This document shows, one piece after another, positions 12,971-22,058 of a stretch of 64,000 nucleotides of DNA. Source of the stretch: Arthrobacter sp. EM1. GTDB lineage: Bacteria; Actinomycetota; Actinomycetes; Actinomycetales; Micrococcaceae. The position numbers and the translations under genes are program-made. The stretch is from contig NZ_CP124836.1 of assembly GCF_029964055.1 (NCBI RefSeq), positions 2,418,001 to 2,482,000 on the forward strand. Direction: 5' to 3'. Under the pieces are notes generated by a model. It had not been told where the DNA came from and searched no databases. It was given only the letters and a program-made list of their open reading frames with translations. The first letter of the stretch is position 1. Every line of letters starts with the position of its first letter.

Positions 12971-13045
12971 GAGGGCGCGGCATTTTGCATGCTAGTACCC
13001 CTTGTTTACGCAGCGTTAACATGACACGCTTAATTCAGATGATCG

Positions 13046-13071
13046 AGGGGGCCCCACCGGGCCCCTTTCTT
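13046..13071 (+). terminator. Terminator-like or attenuator hairpin in the whiB1 upstream region
   Basis: A nine-pair stem (AGGGGGCCC against GGGCCCCTT, one G-T pair, loop CACC) is followed by TTTCTT on the plus strand. The preceding plus-strand gene ends 630 bases away, so this hairpin most likely acts on a transcript starting between the two, either as an attenuator for whiB1 or as the end of a short RNA. Confidence 0.5.
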
Positions 13072-13082
13072 ATGAAGCCTCT

Positions 13083-13098
13083 AGTGAATAATTTCACA
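13083..13098 (+). promoter_or_regulatory. CRP-like operator upstream of whiB1
   Basis: AGTGA-ATAATT-TCACA matches the CRP consensus TGTGA-N6-TCACA at nine of ten fixed positions. It is centred about 50 bases before the whiB1 start. In Mycobacterium tuberculosis, CRP (Rv3676) binds the whiB1 promoter, so the position is meaningful. Binding here is inferred. Confidence 0.5.
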
Positions 13099-13140
13099 AA
13101 GGCAAAACTGACTGCCCAGGAAATGGAGTGACTGATCAGC

Positions 13141-13389
13141 ATGGATTGGCGTAACCGCGCAGCGTGCCTTGACAAGGACCCGGAGCTTTTCTTCCCCGTA
13201 GGAAACACCGGCCCTGCCCTCCTGCAGATCGAGGAAGCCAAAAGTGTTTGCCGTCGATGCCCCGTCGTTGACACGTGCCTTCAGTGGGCCCTCGAATCCG
13301 GGCAGGACGCCGGCGTCTGGGGCGGCATGAGCGAAGACGAGCGACGTGCCCTCAAGCGGCGCGCGGCTCGTGCCCGCCGCGCCTCCTGA
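13141..13389 (+). CDS. whiB1: WhiB1-type iron-sulfur transcriptional regulator
   Basis: The 82-residue product is nearly collinear with mycobacterial WhiB1. It has four cluster cysteines at 9, 37, 40 and 46 (C..CxxC..C), the turn motif GVWGG at 58-62, and a basic C-terminal DNA-binding tail (RRALKRRAARARR). WhiB1 proteins carry a nitric-oxide-sensitive [4Fe-4S] cluster, bind the primary sigma factor and regulate transcription. The MDW start is conserved in the family. The gene faces pdtaS, with a strong hairpin between them, the same whiB1/pdtaS neighbourhood as in M. tuberculosis. A CRP-like site lies upstream. Confidence 0.96.
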   Translation: MDWRNRAACLDKDPELFFPVGNTGPALLQIEEAKSVCRRCPVVDTCLQWALESGQDAGVWGGMSEDERRALKRRAARARRAS

Positions 13390-13447
13390 CACCAGCTGCT
13401 GGCCGCCGGTAGAACCGGCACCCAGCCTTTACAGGCAGGAACAAGAA

Positions 13448-13475
13448 ATGGCCGCAGACTCACGTCTGCGGCCAT
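13448..13475. terminator. Bidirectional terminator between whiB1 and pdtaS
   Basis: ATGGCCGCAGAC and its exact complement form a 12-pair stem with the loop TCAC. It sits between convergent genes and can serve both. The T-tracts are short on either side. Confidence 0.75.
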
Positions 13476-13526
13476 TGCTCGTTAACCGCCATGGTCCCGC
13501 CCCCGGCGTCCGCTCTGGCCGACGGG

Positions 13527-14996
13527 CTAGGACGTGGCCAGACTCAAGACGATCTCGACTGCCGTCCCGCCGCTGTCACGGGCCTTCCACTGGATACTGC
13601 CGCCCAGTTCGCTCGTCACCAGGGTACGGACGATCTGCAGACCGAGGCCCTCCACATAGGGTGTAGCGGGGATGCCGACGCCGTCGTCCGCTACCGTGAC
13701 GGTGAGCAGCTCCTCGCCGTCCTCGCCCTCGGAGCGGTCCGCCATTAGCCAGACCGTTCCGGTCCTGCCCTCCAGCCCATGTTCAACGGCGTTGGTCACC
13801 AACTCGTTGATCACTAAGGCCAGCGGCGTCGCAAAGTCGCTCGGCAGCTCACCAAACAGTCCCGAGCGTGCTGTCTTCACCTGCTGCGACGGCGACGCCA
13901 CCTCAGCCGAGAGCCTGAACTGGCGTCCGATAAGTTCGTCGAAGTCGACGCTCTGGGTCAGGCCCTGGGACAGCGTCTCATGCACGAGGGCGATCGTGGC
14001 CACTCGCCGCATCGCCTGCTCAAGCCCCTGCTTTGCCTCATCGCTGACCATGCGCCGCGACTGCATCCGCAGCAGCGCGGCAACGGTCTGCAGGTTGTTC
14101 TTCACCCGGTGGTGGATCTCCCGAATCGTGGCGTCTTTCGTCACGAGCTCCATCTCGCGGCGCCGCAGTTCGCTGACGTCGCGGCAGAGCACGAGGGCGC
14201 CGAAGCGCCGCTGTTCATCCCGCAGCGGAATCGCCCGCAAGGACAGACTGACCCCGCGGGACTCGATTTCACTGCGCCACGGCATACGCCCTGTGACGAC
14301 CAGCGGAAGGGTTTCATCCACCAGACGACGGTCCTTCAGCAAACCTGCGGTTACCTCGGCCAGGCTCCTGCCCTCAAGTGACTCGCCGTCTCCCAGCCGT
14401 CGGAATGCGGACACCCCGTTGGGGCTCGCGTACTGGACGATGCCCTCGGCGTCGAGCCTGATCAGACCGTCCCCAACGCGCGGCGCCCCGCGGCGCGAAC
14501 CGGTGGGCGAGGCGAAATCGGGCCACAGCCCCAGTGTTCCCATCCGCAACAGATCGTAAGCGCATTGCCGGTAAGTCAGCTCCAGCCGCGACGGCATGCG
14601 GGAGCTGGAGAGATCCATGTGGGTGGTGACGATGGCAAGGGTCCGGCCGTTGCGGACCATTGGCACGGCCTCGACCCGAAGAGCCGTATCGCTGCTCCAG
14701 TTGGTCTCGTTGGAGCGCTCGATAGTCCGGCTCTCCCACGCCTTCTCAACGAGGGGCAACAGGTCCGAACGGATCCCCTCCCCCACGAAATCGGCGTGGA
14801 ACACCGTATGCGTGGTGGAGGGGCGGACGTGCGCCAGTGCCACGTAGCCGAACTCGGGATGCGGAAACCACAGCGCCAGGTCAGCGAACGCCAAGTCGGC
14901 GACCATCTGCCAGTCCCCGACGAGCAGGTGGAGCCACTCGGCATCCCCCGGCCCGAAATCAGCATGCTCCCTGATAGGGTCCGTAAAGATTGCCAC
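13527..14996 (-). CDS. pdtaS: PdtaS-type cytosolic sensor histidine kinase
   Basis: The product has 489 residues and no membrane segment. An N-terminal GAF-like domain (about 1-150) is followed by a PAS domain (about 175-280). The HisKA_2 dimerisation box REIHHRVKNNLQTVAALL carries the phospho-acceptor His at 295/296. An HATPase domain has NELVTNAVEHG and DDGVGIP. Family knowledge: PdtaS phosphorylates the ANTAR-domain antiterminator PdtaR, and in mycobacteria it responds to metal or nitric oxide stress. No pdtaR is in this window. The gene lies 31 bases after the GDH gene on the same strand and ends against whiB1. Confidence 0.92.
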   Translation of the reverse strand: MAIFTDPIREHADFGPGDAEWLHLLVGDWQMVADLAFADLALWFPHPEFGYVALAHVRPSTTHTVFHADFVGEGIRSDLLPLVEKAWESRTIERSNETNWSSDTALRVEAVPMVRNGRTLAIVTTHMDLSSSRMPSRLELTYRQCAYDLLRMGTLGLWPDFASPTGSRRGAPRVGDGLIRLDAEGIVQYASPNGVSAFRRLGDGESLEGRSLAEVTAGLLKDRRLVDETLPLVVTGRMPWRSEIESRGVSLSLRAIPLRDEQRRFGALVLCRDVSELRRREMELVTKDATIREIHHRVKNNLQTVAALLRMQSRRMVSDEAKQGLEQAMRRVATIALVHETLSQGLTQSVDFDELIGRQFRLSAEVASPSQQVKTARSGLFGELPSDFATPLALVINELVTNAVEHGLEGRTGTVWLMADRSEGEDGEELLTVTVADDGVGIPATPYVEGLGLQIVRTLVTSELGGSIQWKARDSGGTAVEIVLSLATS

Positions 14997-15027
14997 AGCA
15001 CCTCCATAGTCGAACGCCGGCGGCTGC

Positions 15028-18000
15028 CTAGCGTCGAACGATTGACCTCAAGAGCCTCAATGCTACCGACAGTGAAGCCATGTCATCGGCCTCAAGCGCG
15101 TTCACTTCATCAAACATGCTCTTCGCCCGGCTCAGCTGCTCCGCATTCTGGTTCTCCCAGGCCACAAGCCGCTCCTCTGCCGGTACACCCCGCGGCGTTG
15201 CCTCCAGCACGGCCGTCGTCATATCCGAAACGGTCGAGTACAGGTCGTCGCGCAGGGCCGCCCGGGCCAGAGCCTGCCAGCGGTCCCGCCGGGGCAGCTT
15301 GGTGATTCGCTCAAGCAGGGAATCGGCGTGGAAGTGGTTGAACAGGGCGTAGTAGACATGCGCGATGTCCTCTACCGGTTCCGGGCTGGCGTGGACGATC
15401 TTGGCGATGTCGAGCAGCACAAAGCTTTCGAACAGTTCGGCCCACCGATGGGCCAGTTGCTCCGGCAGGCCCCACGCGCGGGCCGTCTCCAGCCATTCGG
15501 CCACCCGGTCACGGTCACCGCCGCGCAGGTAGTCCAGCAGGCGCGCACGCATCGGATCCATCAGCGGCTTGAACTCGGCCACGGTCTCGGCAATTGGCCG
15601 GGAGCCGTTGCTTTGGCTCAGGACCCACCGCACGGCCCGGTCCAGAAGCCTGCGGATATCCAAATGGACGGTGCTCCAGTGCTCCGTCGGGAAAGAAGCG
15701 GGCAACGCATTGAGCTCCCCGACCATAACGTCCAGTTCATAGACTTCACGGAGGGCCAGGAAGGCCTTGGCAACAGCGGCCTCGGACGCGGAGGTTTCTT
15801 CCATGGCACGGAAGGCAAAGGTGATGCCGCCCATGTTAATCATGTCGTTCGCCACCACTGTCGCGATGATTTCCCGGCGCAGCGGATGGGTGTCCAGCTC
15901 CGCATCGAACCTCTCACGCAACTGCTTCGGGAAATAAGCACGCAGGGTTGACCGGAACCACGGGTCCTCGGAGAGGTCGCTGTCCCGGAGCGCCGAGGCA
16001 AGCTCGATTTTGGCGTAGGCCGCCAGGACGGACAGCTCCGGTGAGGTCAGTCCCTGGCCCTGTTCGAGCCGCTCGCGCAACGTCTCCGTTGTCGGCAGCG
16101 CCTCCAGATCACGCTTGAGGTCGGCCGACTTCTCCAGCCAGTCCATCAGGCGTTCGTAGCTGGGGCTCCATTCGGAGACCCGCATCCGGTCATTGAGCAG
16201 CAGGATGTTCTGGTCGATATTGTCCTCAAGGACGAGCCGGCCGACTTCGTCGGTCATCGAGGCCAGGAACTCCGATCGCTCCGCAGGATCCAGCTTCCCG
16301 GCGGCAACCATCCGGTCCACGAAGATCTTGATGTTCACCTCGTGGTCGGAGCAGTCCACCCCGGCAGAGTTGTCGATCGCATCGCTGTTCAGGATGACGC
16401 CCTGCAGGGCGGCCTCGATGCGGCCGCGCTGGGTCATGCCCAGGTTGCCGCCCTCACCGACCACCTTCACGCGCAGTTCACGGCCATCGACGCGGATGGA
16501 GTCGTTGGCTTTGTCACCGACCTCGGCATTGGTTTCCGTAGCGGCCTTGACATAGGTGCCGATCCCGCCGTTATAGAGCAGGTCGGCCGGGGCGAGCAGG
16601 ATCGCTCGCAGCAGTTCGGGCGGGCTGAGCCTGGTCGTCCCGTCGGGAAGCCCCAGTGCGGAACGGACCTGGGCCGAGACCGCGATCGACTTCGCCTGGC
16701 GGGCAAAAACTCCGCCACCTTCGCTGATCAGCGTTTTGTTGTAGTCGTCCCAGGATGAACGGGGCAGCTCAAAAAGACGCTGGCGCTCGGCGAAGGAGAC
16801 GGCCTCGTCCGGGGTCGGATCGAGGAAAATGTGCCGGTGGTCAAAGGCCGCGAGCAGCCGGATATGCTTCGACAAGAGCATACCGTTGCCGAACACGTCC
16901 CCTGACATGTCGCCGACACCGACGACCGTGAACGGCTCGGACTGGGTGTCCAGGTCCAGCTCGCTGAAGTGCCGCTTAACGGATTCCCAGGCACCCCGGG
17001 CGGTGATGCCCATCGCCTTGTGGTCGTAGCCGACCGATCCGCCGGAGGCGAAAGCGTCACCAAGCCAGTACCCGTACTCCGCGGCGAGGCCGTTGGCGAT
17101 GTCGGAGAATGACGCAGTTCCCTTGTCAGCTGCAACAACAAGGTAGGAATCGTCGTCGTCATGGCGTACGACGTCGGCCGGCGGCACCAGCTGCTCGCCG
17201 GCTGTTGTTGTCACGAGGTTGTCCGTGATGTCCAAGAGACCGCGGATAAACGTCTTGTAGCTTGCGATGCCCTCCGCCATCCACGCGCTGCGGTCCGCCG
17301 CGGGGTCGGGGAGCTGTTTAGCGTAGAACCCGCCTTTGGCGCCGGTGGGCACGATCACTGCGTTTTTGACCGTTTGGGCCTTGACCAGTCCAAGGATCTC
17401 GGTGCGGAAATCCTCCCGGCGGTCCGACCAGCGCAGGCCGCCGCGGGCCACCTTGCCGAATCGCAGGTGGACGCCCTCGACCCGGGGCGAGTAGACCCAG
17501 ATCTCGAACATGGGAGTCGGGAACGGCAGGCCTTCAATTGCTGACGGGTTCAGCTTGAAGCTCAGGTGGGCCTTGTTCTGGTAGTAGTTGGTCCGCAGGG
17601 TCGCCTGGATCAGGTTCTTGAAGGTCCGCAGCACACGGTCGGCGTCGAGGGTTGCGACCCGCTCGATCGCAGCATCCAATCCGGCGATGACCTCGTCCTG
17701 CCTGCTGCGGCGTTCGTCCTCACCCAACGAAGGATCGAAACGGGCTTCGAACAGTGCACTGAGCCCGCGGTTGACGTCGGGGTTTGCCAGCAGCGTATCG
17801 GCCAGGAATCCGTAAGAGTTGGTGTTGCCCATCTGCCGCATGTACTTGGCGTACGCGCGCAGGACAACCACCTGGCGCCAGCGCATCCCTTCGCGCAGCA
17901 CCAGCCGGTCGAAGCTGTCCGATTCCACGGCACCGGACACGGCAGCAGAGAAGGCCTCCGCGAGCAACTCCCCCGTTTCCAGGGGGTCAACCCCGGCGGG

Positions 18001-19896
18001 GTACTTCAGGCCCAAGTCATACAGGAAGAAGTCACGGTGGTCCGCCGTCTCGATTTCGAACGGACGCTCGTCCAGGACCTCCAGGCCCAGGTTGTGGAAA
18101 TACGGCAGGATTTGGCTCAGGCTTTTGGGCTCGAGCATGTAGAGCTTGACGCGGGCGTCCTCTTCAAGGGTCGCGCCGGCACCGTCAGGGAGATAGACGT
18201 GGACGCCGGGCTGTTCTTGGACTTCGTGCGCGCTGTCCTGGGCTCCGGCCCCGTACTTCTCGAAGCGGGCAATGTCCTCCAGGGCATCCTCCACCTCGTA
18301 GTCGACCCGGTAGCTCGCCGGGAAGGCCTCGGCCCACACAGCGGCGAGCTCCTTGGCACCGTCCTCCTTGAGGCCCCCGTCGGCGCGGGTGTGCAGGACC
18401 TCGGAGATGCCTTCGCTCCACGAACGGGCCGCGCGGACCAGCCTCTTTTCGAGATCGTCGCTATTGACGGTGCTGACATCAGAGTTTTTCGGGAGCCTGA
18501 TCCGGAAGAAGAGCCGCGCCAGCGCGGACTCAGTCATCCGCGCCTCGAAATCGATGGAGACCGCATCGAAAGTGTCGCGCAGCTCCTTTTCGATGCGCAG
18601 GCGGACGTTCGTGGTGTACCTGTCGCGCGGAAGGTACACGAGTGCGGACATAAAGCGACCGTAGAGGTCCGGCCGCAGGAACAGCCGGGTGCGGCGTCGT
18701 TCCTGCAATCGCTGGATGCCCGTGGCAATGGCCGCCAGGTCGGGTATTTCGATCTGGAAAAGCTCGTCGCGGGGGTACGTTTCGAGGATGCCCAGGAGGT
18801 CCTTGCCGGAGTGTGAATCCGGCGGGAAGCCGGCATCGCTAAGTACTGCGGCGACCTTCTCGCGCACCACCGGGATATCACGCACGGACCCCGCATAGGC
18901 AGTGGTGGCAAACAGCCCGATGAAGCGGCGTTCCCCGTTGACGTTGCCGGCAGCATCGAAGCTCTTGACGCCGATGTAGTCCAGGTAGGCGGAGCGGTGG
19001 ACCGTGGAGCGCGAGTTGGCCTTGGTGATAACAAGTGCGCGCTTTTCGCGGGCCTTCTTCCGGCCCGTCTCCGTGAGGTGCTGAATCTGGTGCGGAGTCT
19101 CTGCCCCGCTGCGCAGCAGCCCAAGGCCGCTTTCTTCCCGGGGTTCCAGGACGTCCTCACCGGATTCGTTCGTGAGGTCGTATTCGCGGTACCCGAGGAA
19201 GGTGAAATTGCCGTCATCCAGCCAGCGGAGCAGCGCCTGGGCCTGGCGGAGTTCGGCGATCTGCGCGTCACCAGGGAGCGTATCCAGGTCGTCGGCGATC
19301 TGGAGGGCCCGGTTCCGCATCTTCGGCCAGTCCTCGACGGCGGCGCGGACATCGGCGAGCACCCGCCCGATTCCCGCTGTCAGCGCTGCGCGTTTTTCCT
19401 CGTCCACGGGGTCAATTTCGACGGCGATCCATGATTCCATGTGGGAGGCGTTATCCCCCTGGGCGATGAGGTGCGAAAGGTTGGGCATCGCTGCGGTGTC
19501 GCCGCTGGAAATGCCCAGGTGCGAGGGGACCCGTGAGACTTTGACGAGTTCGCCGCTTTCCCGGTTGCGGGTCACAACGAACAGCGGGTGAATCACGAGT
19601 CGGATGGGGGCGTTCTGCCGGACGAGTTCTGCGTTCACCGAATCAACCAGGAACGGCATATCGTCGGTGACGATGTAGACAACACTGCGGTCAGCTTCAT
19701 CGGCGATGGTGATGTTGGCGGTGCCCGGGAGCCGTTTGGCCGCCGTCTGGCGGTGCATCGCCGCCCGTTCCGAGAGCAATGCCTCAGGATAAGCCAAGGC
19801 ATCTTCTTCGGCGAGGTGCTCGTAGTAGTCCCTCAGGTAGCCTGCCCCGGCACCGATCGAAACGGGTTGATCCTCCACGCTGGACCCAGACGACAT
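15028..19896 (-). CDS. gdh: NAD-specific glutamate dehydrogenase, large (~180 kDa) type
   Basis: The product has 1622 residues, the size of the L-180 GDH class. The N-terminal third is regulatory, with ACT-like segments such as VVYIVTDDMPFLVDSVNAEL. The catalytic core contains GGLRWSDRREDFRTEILGL, PTGAKGGF (catalytic lysine region), GVGDMSGDVFGNGML and the nucleotide region VVGEGGNLGMTQRGRIEAAL. The enzyme deaminates glutamate to 2-oxoglutarate with NAD+, a catabolic role. ATG 19896 is preceded by GGAGG nine bases upstream. A TTG two codons earlier sits too close to that site. It is 31 bases ahead of pdtaS. Confidence 0.96.
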   Translation of the reverse strand: MSSGSSVEDQPVSIGAGAGYLRDYYEHLAEEDALAYPEALLSERAAMHRQTAAKRLPGTANITIADEADRSVVYIVTDDMPFLVDSVNAELVRQNAPIRLVIHPLFVVTRNRESGELVKVSRVPSHLGISSGDTAAMPNLSHLIAQGDNASHMESWIAVEIDPVDEEKRAALTAGIGRVLADVRAAVEDWPKMRNRALQIADDLDTLPGDAQIAELRQAQALLRWLDDGNFTFLGYREYDLTNESGEDVLEPREESGLGLLRSGAETPHQIQHLTETGRKKAREKRALVITKANSRSTVHRSAYLDYIGVKSFDAAGNVNGERRFIGLFATTAYAGSVRDIPVVREKVAAVLSDAGFPPDSHSGKDLLGILETYPRDELFQIEIPDLAAIATGIQRLQERRRTRLFLRPDLYGRFMSALVYLPRDRYTTNVRLRIEKELRDTFDAVSIDFEARMTESALARLFFRIRLPKNSDVSTVNSDDLEKRLVRAARSWSEGISEVLHTRADGGLKEDGAKELAAVWAEAFPASYRVDYEVEDALEDIARFEKYGAGAQDSAHEVQEQPGVHVYLPDGAGATLEEDARVKLYMLEPKSLSQILPYFHNLGLEVLDERPFEIETADHRDFFLYDLGLKYPAGVDPLETGELLAEAFSAAVSGAVESDSFDRLVLREGMRWRQVVVLRAYAKYMRQMGNTNSYGFLADTLLANPDVNRGLSALFEARFDPSLGEDERRSRQDEVIAGLDAAIERVATLDADRVLRTFKNLIQATLRTNYYQNKAHLSFKLNPSAIEGLPFPTPMFEIWVYSPRVEGVHLRFGKVARGGLRWSDRREDFRTEILGLVKAQTVKNAVIVPTGAKGGFYAKQLPDPAADRSAWMAEGIASYKTFIRGLLDITDNLVTTTAGEQLVPPADVVRHDDDDSYLVVAADKGTASFSDIANGLAAEYGYWLGDAFASGGSVGYDHKAMGITARGAWESVKRHFSELDLDTQSEPFTVVGVGDMSGDVFGNGMLLSKHIRLLAAFDHRHIFLDPTPDEAVSFAERQRLFELPRSSWDDYNKTLISEGGGVFARQAKSIAVSAQVRSALGLPDGTTRLSPPELLRAILLAPADLLYNGGIGTYVKAATETNAEVGDKANDSIRVDGRELRVKVVGEGGNLGMTQRGRIEAALQGVILNSDAIDNSAGVDCSDHEVNIKIFVDRMVAAGKLDPAERSEFLASMTDEVGRLVLEDNIDQNILLLNDRMRVSEWSPSYERLMDWLEKSADLKRDLEALPTTETLRERLEQGQGLTSPELSVLAAYAKIELASALRDSDLSEDPWFRSTLRAYFPKQLRERFDAELDTHPLRREIIATVVANDMINMGGITFAFRAMEETSASEAAVAKAFLALREVYELDVMVGELNALPASFPTEHWSTVHLDIRRLLDRAVRWVLSQSNGSRPIAETVAEFKPLMDPMRARLLDYLRGGDRDRVAEWLETARAWGLPEQLAHRWAELFESFVLLDIAKIVHASPEPVEDIAHVYYALFNHFHADSLLERITKLPRRDRWQALARAALRDDLYSTVSDMTTAVLEATPRGVPAEERLVAWENQNAEQLSRAKSMFDEVNALEADDMASLSVALRLLRSIVRR

Positions 19897-19955
19897 CGAC
19901 AAACGCCTCCATCAGAAAAGTTCATGGCCGCTTCGTTGCGGCCCTCATGGTGAGC

Positions 19956-21269
19956 CTAGCCTTTTAGTCGACGCTTCGCTGTGGAAGAAAATACAGAGGA
20001 TCGGCTAATCCGCTGGACAGGTGCACAAACCAGGTCGGCGATCCCCCTTCGCAGCGGAGAATCGGGGGCGGCCTCAAGCAGGAGCGATCCCGCCAGCAGC
20101 GCCGCATCAGTGGCAACCGGGTCAGCCGGCAGAAAGGCACTCAGCGGGGCCGTGGGACCGAAACGTTCCCAGGCATCGCGCAGTTGCCGTTCCGGGAAGC
20201 GTCCCACAGCGGACTGCCGGACCTTGTTCAGCACCACACGCGGGGACGCACCCGGGACGGCGGATTCCAGTTCAGCCAAGCCCCGGACCAGCCGTGGAAC
20301 ACCTATCGAGTCGGCCGCTCCAACGGCGAACACCATGTCCGCCAGTTCGAGGCTCCTCAAGGTCGCGGCGTTGCGGCGGGGTGCCATCGTATCGAAGCTC
20401 AATTCCTCGTCGCTCTCCAAGCAGAACCCGGTATCGATGACTACGACTTCTGCAAGCTGCCGGGCCCGGGACAGCACCAGGGAAAGTGCCGCGGGGCGGA
20501 GTTCGGTCCAGCGGTCGGCCCGGGTGATTCCGGTCAGCACCCGGAAACTACCCGTCTTCGTTACAACTGGAGCCGCGATCCGGAGCAGCGCTTCCTGGTT
20601 CAGCAGGCCTTGGTCTGCGAGGCGGCACGCCTGCGCGAGCCCGGCGGCTTCGTCCAGCAGTCCCAGCATGGCCGCGACACTGGCGCCATAGCTATCGGCG
20701 TCGACCAACAGCACGGATTTCCCGGCGGCGGCGAGTTCGGCGGCCATATTGACCGCGAGCATGGTCCGACCCGGCGATCCTGCGGGCCCCCACACCGCAA
20801 TGACCTGACCCGCACCGGATCTTTCGGCGCCGTCCACGGCGCCCCCGCCGGAGCTTTCGGGGGCCCGGCCGGCGTCGGGCGGACCAGAGCTGTCACCTTG
20901 CCGGAGCAGCGGGTCCCGCCCGGTGAGTTGGCTGACAGCGGACTGGATACGGCCGGCAAGGGCCGCGGCGCCGACCCCCGATAGTTCGGCGGCCACCCCG
21001 ATCCCCTGCAACCGGGCCATCTCTTCCGGGCTGTCGGTCAGGGCCACGACGGCCACCCCCACGGCGGACAGCCGGTCGACCAGCGATGCGGTCAGCTCCT
21101 CGCTGCCCTGCGCCACGACTGCGGCACGGGCAAGTCCGCTCTGGCAGGCGGCCAGCAGTTCGGCCAACTCGGTACACCGCCGGACCACCGACACCGGGCC
21201 GTGGAGGCGTTCCAGCCTGCCGACCAGGTCTTCCCGCGAGTCCCCGACAGTAACAACGGGGATACTCAT
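19956..21269 (-). CDS. CpaE/MinD-like ATPase with a lysine-less P-loop
   Basis: The product has 437 residues. Residues 1-115 are receiver-like, as in CpaE. A Pro/Gly/Ser linker follows, then a ParA/MinD-type ATPase from about 156 with VIAVWGPAGSPGRTMLAVNM, SVLLVDADSYGAS and VVVIDTGF. The deviant Walker lysines are absent: the loop reads GPAGSPGRT (161-169). The start ATG 21269 overlaps the SAF gene stop as ATGA. The longer open frame to 21491 is not supported. With the SAF (CpaB-like) protein upstream this resembles half of a Flp/Tad pilus locus, but no CpaF ATPase, TadB/C or prepilin is here. Membrane-associated assembly or positioning is a guess. Confidence 0.75.
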   Translation of the reverse strand: MSIPVVTVGDSREDLVGRLERLHGPVSVVRRCTELAELLAACQSGLARAAVVAQGSEELTASLVDRLSAVGVAVVALTDSPEEMARLQGIGVAAELSGVGAAALAGRIQSAVSQLTGRDPLLRQGDSSGPPDAGRAPESSGGGAVDGAERSGAGQVIAVWGPAGSPGRTMLAVNMAAELAAAGKSVLLVDADSYGASVAAMLGLLDEAAGLAQACRLADQGLLNQEALLRIAAPVVTKTGSFRVLTGITRADRWTELRPAALSLVLSRARQLAEVVVIDTGFCLESDEELSFDTMAPRRNAATLRSLELADMVFAVGAADSIGVPRLVRGLAELESAVPGASPRVVLNKVRQSAVGRFPERQLRDAWERFGPTAPLSAFLPADPVATDAALLAGSLLLEAAPDSPLRRGIADLVCAPVQRISRSSVFSSTAKRRLKG

Positions 21270-21910
21270 CGCTTGCCTCCCCCAGGGTTCCAGACGACGG
21301 ATATTTTCGCCTTGTTGGCCTGCGCCCCCAGCAGGTTCGGCATCTGCCCGTCGGTCACCAGCACCATCACCACTGTGGACCGCGCGGACCCCAGCGCGGT
21401 GCTGCCCGGCGTAATCCGGGCGATTTCTGCGCCCGGCAACAGCAAGGCCGGCTGGCTGAACCCATTCCTGGTATCCGGCAGCGCAACCCAAACATCGACC
21501 CGGGAACCTGCAACCGCTTGTTCCGGCAGGGCCTCCTCGACAGTGACGGCAACCGGTTTCCGGTCCAGTCCGTCGGGCCTCCCGAAACTGCCGCGCGGCA
21601 GCAATTGGTCCTTGCCGATCCGCTGTACGGCGACCAGCCCGTCCGGCACGCCGGTCGCGGGCGTGAGATAGTGCTGTTCGACCTCGCCCAGGCGGACCCT
21701 GACGCGGTCCAGCTTGTCAGCGCTCAGAGTTTCGCCGACGGCGATCGCTTCCCGCGCGGTGTAGGCCTCGGCGGTTTGGTCCGCGGCTCCCACCACTGTG
21801 ATCACACCCGCCACTGAGGCCAGCACCAGCAGGATGCCAATGATCAGCCTGGGGTCTTTCCAGGACGGCTTCTTCAGCCGCGCACCACCGGCTGCCGTGC
21901 TTGCACTCAT
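21266..21910 (-). CDS. SAF-domain membrane-anchored protein (CpaB-like)
   Basis: The product has 214 residues. A short cytoplasmic leader is followed by one membrane helix (about 20-42, LIIGILLVLASVAGVITVVG). An extracytoplasmic SAF domain begins at TAREAIAVGETLSADKLDRV. A C-terminal beta-rich part, including ALPEQAVAGSRVDVWV, resembles RcpC/CpaB. ATG 21910 directly precedes this sequence. The frame continues to 22108 but reads unlikely sequence. It overlaps the CpaE-like gene by four bases. SAF domains occur in pilus (CpaB) and flagellar (FlgA) assembly proteins. Its exact partner here is unknown. Confidence 0.75.
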   Translation of the reverse strand: MSASTAAGGARLKKPSWKDPRLIIGILLVLASVAGVITVVGAADQTAEAYTAREAIAVGETLSADKLDRVRVRLGEVEQHYLTPATGVPDGLVAVQRIGKDQLLPRGSFGRPDGLDRKPVAVTVEEALPEQAVAGSRVDVWVALPDTRNGFSQPALLLPGAEIARITPGSTALGSARSTVVMVLVTDGQMPNLLGAQANKAKISVVWNPGGGKR

Positions 21911-22058
21911 GCGCCCGCTCCCCCCGTCATCGCCGCCGGTGACGGCCCGGCCATCATTATTGTTGCCCCTTGGTGCGCTCACGGGAAGATGCAGAAGCAA
22001 AGAAGTGCAAACTGTGGATAACGGCCCTGGAACGGGACATCGATGGCAAAATGGGGTC

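Noticed and set aside
12968-12983. GTGATGCATCGCTCAC as a second CRP site
   Set aside because: The half-sites are separated by eight bases rather than six, so it does not fit the CRP spacing.
15328-18816. Several long plus-strand frames opposite the glutamate dehydrogenase gene
   Set aside because: All are complementary to conserved catalytic regions and read as low-complexity shadow peptides.
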